NCBI GenBank assembly: GCA_001626655.1
Contig: LUOC01000082.1
Location: 1-11,538 of the forward strand
From: Fidelibacterota bacterium REDSEA-S14_B6
GTDB lineage: Bacteria > Fidelibacterota > Marinisomatia > Marinisomatales > S15-B10
Direction of reading: 5' to 3'
Length of the DNA: 11,538 nucleotides
Part shown: in pieces, positions 1-6,632 of the stretch
Numbering within the stretch: position 1 is the first letter of the stretch
Layout: each line of letters begins with the position of its first letter
The notes under the pieces: model-generated
The model's input: only the letters and a program-made list of their open reading frames with translations
Databases searched by the model: none
Told to the model about the DNA's origin: nothing
Made by a program: the position numbers and the translations under genes

Positions 1-949
1 GGTTTTCGCCGAGGATCTTCCGCTTCGCCTGTTCCGTCAGCGGCGGATAGCCGTAGTCGGTGGTGAGTTCCTCGTGGAGTTCATAGTTCCAGAACGCATC
101 AAGGGCCCACTGGGGATGCCATATGGGCGCCTCACCGCCGTAGATGATCTTATCCTCGCCGCACCACCAGAGCATCTTTGCGAGTATATCGCCGAAGACA
201 CGGGGGTGCCGGCTGATGAAGTTCAGCGTAGCGGCGATTGACGCGTACAGGTTTGGATACCGCACCGTCTGCCACAACACTTCATCAAGCCACGGAAGTC
301 CGACGTGGAAAATGACGAAGTTGATGTCCGGGAAGTTCGCCGCCGCGCCGTCCATGTCCCACGTGCGTGTATGCTCCACGGGCTGGGGGCCGAGGGGAAC
401 TCCCTTGTGAACACCGATCAGGTTTACACCCAGTTCCTGCGCTTTTTCAAAGACAGGATAGGCGATTCTGGGATCGTCCATGCGCCAGGGGAACGGCTGT
501 CCGTAGTCGTAACGGATGTTGTAGAGTTTGAACGCTTTCGCGCCGTACTCTTTTACCTGAACCTCCATGAGGTCCAGCGCCTTTTTCCCTTCCAGCGGAT
601 TGATAGAGCCCCAGAAGACCGCCCTATCCGGGTGCTTCTGTGCCATCTCAGCACACTTCTTCCACGGCGACAGACCGTCCTTGAACAGGTCCGTCAGCGG
701 AAGCGGCTGAGCGACAATCATATCCGTGTCCGACCCATCGATCACCATCTCGTAGATCTCGTCGACACTCCATTCTCTGAAGAAGTCATCCCGTTCCAAC
801 ACTGTTTCACCTTCTTTGGTGAGAAAGGAGTGGAATGCGTAGAGATGCTCGTCGAAGAGATCGCCGGCGGAGCCGAATGCGTTTGACTTGTCGAAGTTGA
901 ATATGTGACAAACGCAGTCGAAGACGAATACGTCCTTAGGTACTGCCAT
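1..949 (-). CDS. Amidohydrolase-family (amidohydrolase_2-like) protein, C-terminus cut by window edge
   Basis: The frame is open for 316 residues from ATG at 949 to the left edge, with a strong AAGGAGG eight bases upstream. The fold pattern fits the ACMSD-like amidohydrolase_2 family: an N-terminal FVFDCVCH strand (residues 8-15), a GAKAFKLYN strand (136-144), GVHKG (179-183), FVIFHVGLPW (211-220), and a late IIYGGEAPIW strand (268-277) where the family usually has GSDxP. Only the last 15-30 residues are probably missing. Metal ligands look altered: the usual DxHxH reads D11-C-V-C-H15, and the usual Asp of GSD is E273, while H15, H181 and H215 remain. Family members hydrolyse or decarboxylate cyclic or aromatic acids using a metal; whether this one keeps metal catalysis is uncertain. 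It is the last visible gene of the coxGSLM operon, three bases after the DUF59 gene, so it probably acts on the oxidised product. Cytoplasmic; no signal peptide seen. Confidence 0.85.
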   Translation of the reverse strand, partial: MAVPKDVFVFDCVCHIFNFDKSNAFGSAGDLFDEHLYAFHSFLTKEGETVLERDDFFREWSVDEIYEMVIDGSDTDMIVAQPLPLTDLFKDGLSPWKKCAEMAQKHPDRAVFWGSINPLEGKKALDLMEVQVKEYGAKAFKLYNIRYDYGQPFPWRMDDPRIAYPVFEKAQELGVNLIGVHKGVPLGPQPVEHTRTWDMDGAAANFPDINFVIFHVGLPWLDEVLWQTVRYPNLYASIAATLNFISRHPRVFGDILAKMLWWCGEDKIIYGGEAPIWHPQWALDAFWNYELHEELTTDYGYPPLTEQAKRKILGEN

Positions 950-952
950 AGG

Positions 953-1318
953 CTAACCTCCTTCTTGCGCTGCTAAGCGCTTTTCTCTATACGGAATCAG
1001 CTCGTCCATGGGGAGCGTCAGTTTCGCCCGAGCCGAGTCCGACAGTCTTTCCATTGTCCAGGCAGGGTCCCACACCACCTGAACCTCTACAGAATCGACG
1101 CCGTCACACTGCTCCACCCTCTCCTTCATCATCTTATGGAGAATGGAAACGGACGGGCACCAACCAGACGTAAGGACAATTTCGATGTCGACTCGCCGAC
1201 CGGTGATTGTTACATCCTCGATCAGTCCCATGTCGACAACGCTGATGCCCCTGTCTCGGCAGCAGGGATCGTAACAGTCCCTGAGCGCTGTGATGACGTC
1301 GTCTTTTGTTATTGTCAC
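953..1318 (-). CDS. MIP18/DUF59 (PaaD/SufT-like) metal-sulfur cluster maturation protein
   Basis: A small protein of about 121 residues. It carries the DUF59 pattern: an N-terminal helix ending in YDPCC (in place of YDPE), VVDMGLIEDV, then SGWCPSV with the conserved reactive cysteine, and a C-terminal VVWDPAWTMERLSDSAR matching the family's 'WDPPWT-drmSe-Ar' block. Family members (PaaD, SufT, eukaryotic MIP18) help assemble or insert Fe-S clusters into client enzymes. Here the obvious client is the two-cluster CoxS subunit or the assembled hydroxylase; that is inference from the operon. Start choice: an upstream GTG at 1324 directly abuts AGGAGG and leaves no spacing, so GTG at 1318, five to six bases downstream of the SD, is preferred. 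The gene lies 46 bp after the SUMF1-like gene and 3 bp before the amidohydrolase. Confidence 0.9.
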   Translation of the reverse strand: MTITKDDVITALRDCYDPCCRDRGISVVDMGLIEDVTITGRRVDIEIVLTSGWCPSVSILHKMMKERVEQCDGVDSVEVQVVWDPAWTMERLSDSARAKLTLPMDELIPYREKRLAAQEGG

Positions 1319-1370
1319 TGTCACCTCCTCTCTTTTACTACCACGTTATTCTGACTCTACTATCAACTAT

Positions 1371-2030
1371 TCAAATCGAACTGACCACCCGGAAGCCTGT
1401 ATTGTGGGAGCCGCGCTCGGGATCGCCGCTGAGACGACGGGCCGCCCGAACACCCCACTCATGGTCAAGCCAGGAGCCGCCCCGCAGGACTTTCCAGCCG
1501 TCCACTCCACTCTCCTCTCTGCCGTCGTCGGGATCGTAAGGATAGTCGGCGTAGAGCGTGGAGCACCATTCCCAGACATTCCCCACAAGGTCGAGAGCGC
1601 CGAAACTACTGATGCCTTCGGCGAAACAGTTTACGGGTGTCGTCCAGCCGACGGCCATCTCCCAGCAGTTGCAACACTCGGCGAAAAAGGTGTCGCCCCA
1701 GGGATAGATCGTCCCCTCGTGGCCCCGGGCGGTCAGTTCCCACTCCACTTCGGTGGGGAGGCGGTATTTCGTCCCGGAGACTGAGCTCATCCAGTCGCAA
1801 TAGGCGACGGCGTCGTCCCAGGTAACGTTCACAACGGGATGGTCCTCGAGGCTCAAAGGGACTTTTCCCTCAACCCAGTGAGAGGGGGGGCTGTGGTCTG
1901 CGTCTCGGACAAATCTGTGGTAGAGGCGGTTTGTGACGGGGAACTTGCCGATCTTGAAAGCGTCCGCCCGGACGGCGTGGGCGTCGTCTTCTTCCCCCAG
2001 TTTGAATTCGCAAGGGGGTACCTCGACCAT
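1371..2030 (-). CDS. SUMF1/formylglycine-generating-enzyme-like domain protein lacking the catalytic cysteines
   Basis: 219 residues from ATG at 2030, nearly all one FGE-sulfatase domain. It opens with MVEVPPCEFKLG (family: MVxIPGGxFxMG) and continues with HPVVNVTWDDAVAYCDW (64-80), YRLPTEVEWE (89-98), a Cys-rich CCNCW (119-123), ALDLVGNVWEWC (145-156), RGGSW (183-187) and NTGFRVV (210-216). True FGE oxidises sulfatase cysteine using two cysteines that follow RGGS (Cys336 and Cys341 in human). Here those positions are D189 and V194, so it is not a genuine FGE. SUMF1-fold proteins also serve as ligand-binding or accessory modules. The open frame extends upstream to 2219 inside coxM, but that part is Pro/Gly-rich, unlike the family, and contains a stable hairpin, so I start at 2030; no good SD precedes it, which leaves the start uncertain. 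No sulfatase gene is visible. Its role in the hydroxylase operon is unknown. Confidence 0.82.
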   Translation of the reverse strand: MVEVPPCEFKLGEEDDAHAVRADAFKIGKFPVTNRLYHRFVRDADHSPPSHWVEGKVPLSLEDHPVVNVTWDDAVAYCDWMSSVSGTKYRLPTEVEWELTARGHEGTIYPWGDTFFAECCNCWEMAVGWTTPVNCFAEGISSFGALDLVGNVWEWCSTLYADYPYDPDDGREESGVDGWKVLRGGSWLDHEWGVRAARRLSGDPERGSHNTGFRVVSSI

Positions 2031-2172
2031 CCTGTCGGGATGATTGAAGTAAGACTCTTCAGGAGCCTTTGGTAACTGGTGGGGTGGAGAAGGTGCCCGA
2101 GGTGCGCCCGTTAGCGGTCCGCCGCCGCCAACGGGCGAAATCGGAAAAAGGATGGGGGTGGGCCCGGGAACA
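2031..2172 (-). other. Intercistronic spacer between coxM-like gene and SUMF1-like gene
   Basis: This 142-base gap is the longest inside the otherwise tightly packed operon. An open frame crosses it in the SUMF1 frame, but the translation is Pro/Gly-rich (for example PVGGGGPLTGAP) and resembles no part of the FGE fold. It holds a strong hairpin (2106-2136) and one copy of a 10-base direct repeat. No terminator U-run follows the hairpin on either strand. Confidence 0.6.
2106..2136 (-). promoter_or_regulatory. Stable RNA hairpin in the operon spacer
   Basis: On the minus-strand transcript GCCCGUU pairs with AACGGGC (7 bp), then a G-U pair, then GCGG with CCGC, closing a 7-base loop: a 12-bp, mostly GC stem. 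Without a U-run it is not a classic terminator. It more likely marks an RNA processing or stability point that separates coxGSLM from the downstream accessory genes, which would be expressed at a different level. The function is inferred from position only. Confidence 0.55.
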
Positions 2173-2185
2173 TCAGGCCCGGGAA
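2161..2185. repeat. 10-bp direct repeat flanking the coxM stop codon
   Basis: GGCCCGGGAA occurs at 2161-2170 and again at 2176-2185, separated by five bases that include the coxM stop codon. Each copy contains the palindrome CCCGGG, so the copies can also pair as RNA. This may be a small duplication or chance in GC-rich sequence. Confidence 0.5.
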
Positions 2186-3012
2186 GCCGCCTCCGAAATT
2201 GCGCGACTTGCCATGACACTGCACAGATGGGCGCGGTATTGTGCGGAGGCTGAGAGATCGCTCATCATTTCACCTCCGTCGGCAACTTTGGCCGCGGCGG
2301 CCGCGATGGCTTCATCGCCGAGGTCGGAGCCACTGAGGGCTTCTTCCGCCGCGGTTGCTCTATAAGCGTGGTCGGAAGCGCCGGTGACCCCAATCCGGCA
2401 CGACTCGCACGTACCGCCGGATTTGGTCACCACAGCGCCTACACCGACAACGGCATAACGGGAAGCGGGATTGAAAAACTTTGAATATGCCGCTCCCGTG
2501 CCGTCGCCCGTTGCAGGCACCTGCACTTCCGTCACAATCTCACCCTCTCCTAGGGCTGTCTCAAACAGCCCGGTGAAGAAGTCTTCTGCCGCCGTTGATC
2601 TGCCCGTGGTGACGATGGTCGCACCAAGGGCCACAAGGATGCCCGGGTAGTCCGACGCCGGATCGGCATGGGCCACGTTCCCGCCGATGGTGCCTCGGTT
2701 CCTCACTTGAGGATCACCGATCATTCCGGCGGCGTCCGCCAGAGCGGCACATCCGTCGTTCACCACACCGGACGACGCCACCTCGCTGTGTGTGGTCAGG
2801 GCGCCGATCTTGATGGTGTCGCCGTCACGGCTGATCCCTTTAAGGTCGCCGATGCCGGAAATGTCCACCAGCGTACTCGGCTCCGAGAGCCGTAGCTTCA
2901 TGGCGGGGATTAAGCTGTGACCACCGGCAAGGTAATCTGCTTCTCCACCGCCAAGAGAAACGGCTTCGTCAAGCGTAGACGCTTTACGATATTCAAATTT
3001 GCTTGGTTGCAT
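2173..3012 (-). CDS. coxM: FAD-binding medium subunit of a CO/xanthine dehydrogenase-family molybdenum hydroxylase
   Basis: 279 residues, normal for CoxM-type subunits (about 280-290). It opens with the typical FEYRKASTLDEAVSLL-like block. FAD contacts are clear: AGGHSLIPAMKLRL (29-42) matches the AGGQSLxPxM pyrophosphate loop, and GTIGGNVAHADPASD (107-121) matches the second TIGG loop. The subunit passes electrons from the CoxS clusters through FAD to the final acceptor. The start ATG at 3012 has its SD (GGAGGT) inside the last two codons of coxL, so translation is coupled to coxL. Sampled rows are 63-65% GC, much higher than the adjacent coxL. The cytoplasmic complex is expected to be an (LMS)2 heterohexamer by analogy with characterised CO dehydrogenase. 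Confidence 0.95.
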   Translation of the reverse strand: MQPSKFEYRKASTLDEAVSLGGGEADYLAGGHSLIPAMKLRLSEPSTLVDISGIGDLKGISRDGDTIKIGALTTHSEVASSGVVNDGCAALADAAGMIGDPQVRNRGTIGGNVAHADPASDYPGILVALGATIVTTGRSTAAEDFFTGLFETALGEGEIVTEVQVPATGDGTGAAYSKFFNPASRYAVVGVGAVVTKSGGTCESCRIGVTGASDHAYRATAAEEALSGSDLGDEAIAAAAAKVADGGEMMSDLSASAQYRAHLCSVMASRAISEAASRA

Positions 3013-3015
3013 AGC

Positions 3016-5373
3016 TTAACCTCCGTTCGAATTAATGATGTTCCATATTTTTTCCGATGTGAGGGGCATATCAATATGCGTCACATCATAATCAGTAAGA
3101 GCATCAACCACCGCATTTACAACAGCCGGCGTAGATGAGATAGTTCCCATTTCACCGACACCCTTTACTCCCAATGAATTGCTGGGTGAAGGAGTTTCAG
3201 TTCGGTCGGACTCAATCATGGGAAGATTGTCAGCTCTTGGCATGGTGTAATCAAGCATTGAACCTGTAACCAATTGGCCGGATTCATCATAAATACCGTG
3301 CTCGAAAAGTGCCTGACCTATCCCCTGAACAATACCACCCAGGATCTGTCCTTCCACTATCATGGGGTTGATCACATTGCCACAATCCTCTATAGCAACA
3401 TACCTTTGAATGGTAGTCTCACCTGTATCCTTGTCTACTTCAACCTGAACGATATGAGCTGAACAGGGAAAGGTGAAATTCCCGGGATTGTAATAGGCTG
3501 CTTCTTCAAGTCCCGGATCCATTCCTTCAGGCAAGCTATGTCCGCTGTACGCGGCAAAAGCTAACTCACCGAAAGTCTTGGCTTTGTCTTCAACTCCCTT
3601 AACGTAGACTTTTCCATTCTCGTCGTCATAGACTATATCATCTACAGAAGCTTCCAGTAAATGAGCTGCTAATTCAACCAACTTATTTCGGATCTCGGTT
3701 GCGGCATTGACCAGAGCCTCTCCACCCACGGCGGCACTTCTACTGCCGTAGGTACCCATTCCCTGAGTAACGAGATCTGTGTCACCGTGAACCACATCCA
3801 CGTCTGCCACATCAATGCCCAGTTTATCCGCGATAATTTGAGCAAAAGTCGTTTCATGACCCTGTCCGTGAGAATGAGATCCCGTAAAAGCGGTTACTCT
3901 GCCTGTAGGATGTACCCGGATTGCACCGTGTTCCCACATACCTCCATAAAAACCAAGTGCACCAACCGTTGCGGCAGGGCCGTAGCCACTTGCTTCGACC
4001 GCTCCGCATACTCCGATACCAACCAGCCTACCCTCTTTCCTGGCATCTTCTTGATTTTTTCGCATTTCAGCGTATCCGGCATTTTCTTCAGCTTTATCCA
4101 TCATAGCATGGTAATCACCACTGTCATAGAGGAATGCAACCGGTGTCTGGTAAGGAAACTCATCCTTTGGAATGAAGTTTTTTCTCCTGAACTCAATGGG
4201 ATCCATTCCAAGTTCTTTAGCGGCCATATCCACAAGGCGTTCAAGCAGAAAAGATGCTTCAGGACGGCCAGCACCGCGATAAGCATCAACGGGAACCGTA
4301 TTTGTGAGCGTTCCTGTTGTATGGCCCCAAATTCCCGGAATCTTGTATAGGCCTGAAAACAGGGTTATACAAATGACGGTGGGAATCAATGGTGCTATGC
4401 TTGAAAGGTAAGCACCCATGTCAGCGTAGAGTTCAACATGTAGACCTGTAATAGTCCCATCTTTCGTAACAGCCATCTTACAGTGTTGAACATGATCCCT
4501 ACCCTGAGAATCTGTCATAAACGACTCACTCCGGGTTGCGACCCATTTCACCGGCCTGTTAACTCTTTTTGCCACCCAAGGAAGTATGATTTCTTCAGGA
4601 TAGTGAAAGATCTTACTTCCAAAACCACCACCTACATCAGGTGAAATCACCCTCAACTTATGTTCTGGTATTTCAGGAAGTGTTACTGCGCTGAGCCCAA
4701 AACGAATAATATGAGGATTCTGGCTGGTGGTCCAGACGGTCATTTCCTCGGTTGAGGCTGTCCACTGTGCGGCACAGGCTCTTGGTTCCATAGCATTGGG
4801 AATAAGTCGCTGATTTTCAATATCGACTTCAATCACATGATCAGCTTCCTCAAATGCCTTGTCGCAGGCATCTTTATCGCCAAGGCCCCATGTATAACTG
4901 ATATTGTTTTCAATTTCATCATGGACGAGGGGTTTTCCGTCTCCCGTAGTCGCCTCCGCACCGGTTGTGGCAGGAAGGATTTCATAATCGACCTTGATGA
5001 GATCCAAAGCATCTCTGGCTATGTAGGCATCTTCTGCAACCACTGCGGCAACAGAATCCCCTACATGGCGAACCTTGTCCGGTGTAAGAGGCCAGCGGAC
5101 GGGAACCTTATTCTCAGGCAGTTGCCAAATGACGGGCATCTGGCCAACACCGCCATCAATGAGATCCTGTCCCACAAACACATCAATCACACCGTCCATT
5201 GCTTTTGCAGCATCGGTATTTATACTATTTATTTTGGCATGAGCGTGAGGGCTCCGAAGGATGGCTACATATGCCATGTCTGGTAAGGAAAGATTCGCAA
5301 CATATCTTCCTTTACCCTGAATGAAGCGGGGATCTTCGACTCTTTTTTCATTTTTTCCAATATAGTTTCCCAT
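3016..5373 (-). CDS. coxL: Molybdopterin-binding large subunit, form II CoxL-like hydroxylase
   Basis: 785 residues, usual length for CoxL (about 780-810). It opens with YIGKNEKRVEDPRFIQGKG, the standard XDH-family start. Mo-cofactor binding segments are visible: DVGGGFGSKIF (246-256), AYRGAGRPEA (364-373), SHGQGHETTFAQI (501-513) and GVKGVGEMG (735-743), with E741 as the expected catalytic base. The active-site loop AYRGAGR is the form II signature; genuine CO dehydrogenase (form I) has AYRCSFR with the cysteine that holds Cu. CO oxidation is therefore unlikely; hydroxylation of an aldehyde or heterocycle-type substrate is more plausible, identity unknown. ATG at 5373 overlaps the coxS stop by one base (TAATG) with AAAGGAG upstream. 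GC is low (37-53% in sampled rows) compared with coxM and the downstream genes. Confidence 0.96.
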   Translation of the reverse strand: MGNYIGKNEKRVEDPRFIQGKGRYVANLSLPDMAYVAILRSPHAHAKINSINTDAAKAMDGVIDVFVGQDLIDGGVGQMPVIWQLPENKVPVRWPLTPDKVRHVGDSVAAVVAEDAYIARDALDLIKVDYEILPATTGAEATTGDGKPLVHDEIENNISYTWGLGDKDACDKAFEEADHVIEVDIENQRLIPNAMEPRACAAQWTASTEEMTVWTTSQNPHIIRFGLSAVTLPEIPEHKLRVISPDVGGGFGSKIFHYPEEIILPWVAKRVNRPVKWVATRSESFMTDSQGRDHVQHCKMAVTKDGTITGLHVELYADMGAYLSSIAPLIPTVICITLFSGLYKIPGIWGHTTGTLTNTVPVDAYRGAGRPEASFLLERLVDMAAKELGMDPIEFRRKNFIPKDEFPYQTPVAFLYDSGDYHAMMDKAEENAGYAEMRKNQEDARKEGRLVGIGVCGAVEASGYGPAATVGALGFYGGMWEHGAIRVHPTGRVTAFTGSHSHGQGHETTFAQIIADKLGIDVADVDVVHGDTDLVTQGMGTYGSRSAAVGGEALVNAATEIRNKLVELAAHLLEASVDDIVYDDENGKVYVKGVEDKAKTFGELAFAAYSGHSLPEGMDPGLEEAAYYNPGNFTFPCSAHIVQVEVDKDTGETTIQRYVAIEDCGNVINPMIVEGQILGGIVQGIGQALFEHGIYDESGQLVTGSMLDYTMPRADNLPMIESDRTETPSPSNSLGVKGVGEMGTISSTPAVVNAVVDALTDYDVTHIDMPLTSEKIWNIINSNGG

Positions 5374-5849
5374 TATGCCGCTCCTTTCGTCGATTGTGCT
5401 GCCGATTGAATGGCTTTAACGATATTCTGATAACCCGTACACCTGCAAATATTACCTTCAAGGTTGTGCCGAATTGTTTCCTCCGATGGATCAGGATTTT
5501 CATTTAGTATACCTACCCCGGCCATAATCATTCCCGGAGTACAGAATCCGCATTGGAGGCCATGCTCATCCCAGAATGCCTGTTGCAATGGATGAAGATC
5601 ACCGTTGGTTGCCAGACCTTCAATTGTGGTAACATCAGATCCATCAGCTTGAACTGCCAGGGTCGTGCAGGATTTTACTGATTTACCGTCCATAATGATA
5701 GTGCAGGAACCACACTGGCTGGTATCACAACCTACATTTGTACCGGTCAGTTCAAGATGGTCTCTAACAAAATCCACAAGAAGTGTTCGAGCCTCTACAT
5801 CGCCCGAACAAGCCGTGCCGTTTACTGTCATCGAGATGGTGTAGGACAT
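5373..5849 (-). CDS. coxS: [2Fe-2S] small subunit of the molybdenum hydroxylase
   Basis: 158 residues from ATG at 5849, the normal length. Two [2Fe-2S] sites are complete: the plant-ferredoxin-type cluster uses C41, C46, C49 and C61 (GCDTSQCGSC), and the helical cluster uses C100, C103, C135 and C137 (CGFC and CRC in GNICRCTGYQNIV). It carries electrons from the Mo centre in CoxL to FAD in CoxM. This start is chosen because AAAGGAG lies six bases upstream and the following residues (SYTISMTVNG) match the family N-terminus. The same frame is open 43 codons further to a TTG at 5978, which also has an SD; see the separate entry. GC is about 45%, like coxL. Confidence 0.95.
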   Translation of the reverse strand: MSYTISMTVNGTACSGDVEARTLLVDFVRDHLELTGTNVGCDTSQCGSCTIIMDGKSVKSCTTLAVQADGSDVTTIEGLATNGDLHPLQQAFWDEHGLQCGFCTPGMIMAGVGILNENPDPSEETIRHNLEGNICRCTGYQNIVKAIQSAAQSTKGAA

Positions 5850-5978
5850 ACCATTCTCCTTTCGTGATAAGCTATCATTTGAAGTTTCGGGTTCTGCCTC
5901 CGGAGCGTCCGGAACCGCCGCAGCCTGCTCGGTGTAACCGGAAGAGAGAAAATTTGTAATCTTCTCCCACAGGCTCAA
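5850..5978 (-). other. In-frame 43-codon extension between coxG and coxS (alternative TTG start)
   Basis: The coxS frame continues upstream from 5849 to TTG at 5978, which overlaps the coxG stop as TTGA and has AAGGAG seven bases before it. The extra peptide begins MSLWEKITNFLSS and becomes rich in Ala, Pro and Glu, ending in a polar stretch before the normal CoxS methionine. It has no counterpart in usual CoxS. It could be a disordered CoxS extension, a leader peptide, or a CoxG C-terminal tail that is now out of frame: characterised CoxG ends in a Pro/Ala linker and membrane anchor, and this CoxG lacks that tail. Row 5881-5940 is 67% GC, while coxS proper is far lower. Confidence 0.45.
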
Positions 5979-6424
5979 GCGTATGCTCCTTCGGCCATTT
6001 TTTCCTGAAAATTGTTGAAGCCTTGATCCATCAGCTTTTTTCCTGCGGCTTCAATAAGGCGCTGCCCGACTCGGGCAAGTATCCCGCTCACGTTCCCTTC
6101 GGCGCAAAAAGAAAGGACGGTTAAACCGTCCTTCTCAGTTAGTGCTATGTCCCCGCCGCCGGACATATGCCCCTTCGTGCCGATACCTCTCACTTCAAAG
6201 TGGTACCCCGAAGGGGGGCGGATATCCGAGATCGTCAGCTCGGACGTGTACGCGCCTTTCACAGGGCCGACCTTGATCTCAATTTCGGCCTTGTAGTGGT
6301 TATCAGAGAGGGCAGTGAGAGATTTGCAGCCGGGAAGTATTTCGGCAAGGAGATCGGGATTCAAGATGGAGTCCCAGACGAGGTCAATAGGCTGATCGAT
6401 ACAGTATTCTCTTTCAAGCTTCAA
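5975..6424 (-). CDS. coxG: CoxG-like SRPBCC/START-fold protein
   Basis: 149 residues matching the CoxG family: a domain of about 145 residues with EYCIDQPIDLVWDSILNPDLLAEILPGCKSL near the N-terminus (W, PGC), a KVGPVKGAY strand (52-60), a central GIGTKGHMSGGG turn, LTVLSFCAEGNVSGILARVGQRLI, and a C-terminal helix. CoxG members accompany molybdenum hydroxylase operons; one role described is recruiting the enzyme to the membrane through a C-terminal anchor. That anchor is absent here: the protein ends right after the domain, and the anchor-like peptide lies in another frame (5850-5978). The start is TTG at 6424 with AAGGAG seven to eight bases upstream; no ATG fits. It is the first gene of the minus-strand operon. 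Confidence 0.88.
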   Translation of the reverse strand: MKLEREYCIDQPIDLVWDSILNPDLLAEILPGCKSLTALSDNHYKAEIEIKVGPVKGAYTSELTISDIRPPSGYHFEVRGIGTKGHMSGGGDIALTEKDGLTVLSFCAEGNVSGILARVGQRLIEAAGKKLMDQGFNNFQEKMAEGAYA

Positions 6425-6632
6425 CTACAGGCTCCTTTACCCCACGAGATGAAAAAGTTGCGTATTCGAGCCATCCAATGGTAATAACAATCCCGATAAA
6501 AGTCAACAAAAACCGATGAAACGCCGGAACAAAAATCTTGACTTCCGTCTCTTTTTTTTCCAGATTTGAGGAGGTTGCCACTCCCGCAGTGGTCTCTTAG
6601 GAAGATGGAAATCACAGATTTGACTAAAGCCG
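6425..6632. other. Divergent intergenic region between the two gene clusters
   Basis: About 210 bases separate the minus-strand cox-like operon from the plus-strand lipoprotein/secretin cluster. It holds the minus-strand promoter described separately, an eight-T run at 6552-6559 without a preceding hairpin, and a GAGGAGG at about 6568-6574 that fits no gene. I found no convincing plus-strand promoter: TTGACT occurs at 6538-6543 and 6620-6625, but neither has a good -10 partner. Confidence 0.5.
6478..6506 (-). promoter_or_regulatory. Sigma70-like promoter for the coxG-coxS-coxL-coxM operon
   Basis: On the minus strand TTGACT (6501-6506) and TACCAT (6478-6483) are separated by exactly 17 bases, giving 5/6 and 4/6 matches to the -35 and -10 consensus. 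Transcription would start near 6470, about 46 bases before the coxG start. This is sequence match only. Confidence 0.5.

Noticed and set aside
305..886. 193-codon plus-strand open frame.
   Set aside because: It lies opposite the clearly coding amidohydrolase, has no domain pattern, and is a shadow of the GC-rich codon structure.
2031..2219. N-terminal extension of the SUMF1-like protein starting inside coxM.
   Set aside because: The translated segment is Pro/Gly-rich, unlike the family, and contains a 12-bp hairpin and a repeat; the FGE domain begins at the ATG at 2030.
3016..5373. Genuine aerobic CO dehydrogenase.
   Set aside because: The active-site loop is AYRGAGR (form II), without the AYRCSFR cysteine needed for the Mo-Cu site.
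6551..6593. T-run and CCACT-CCCGC-AGTGG hairpin as a terminator.
   Set aside because: The T-run precedes the hairpin on the plus strand, the stem is only 5 bp, and both flanking clusters point away from this region.
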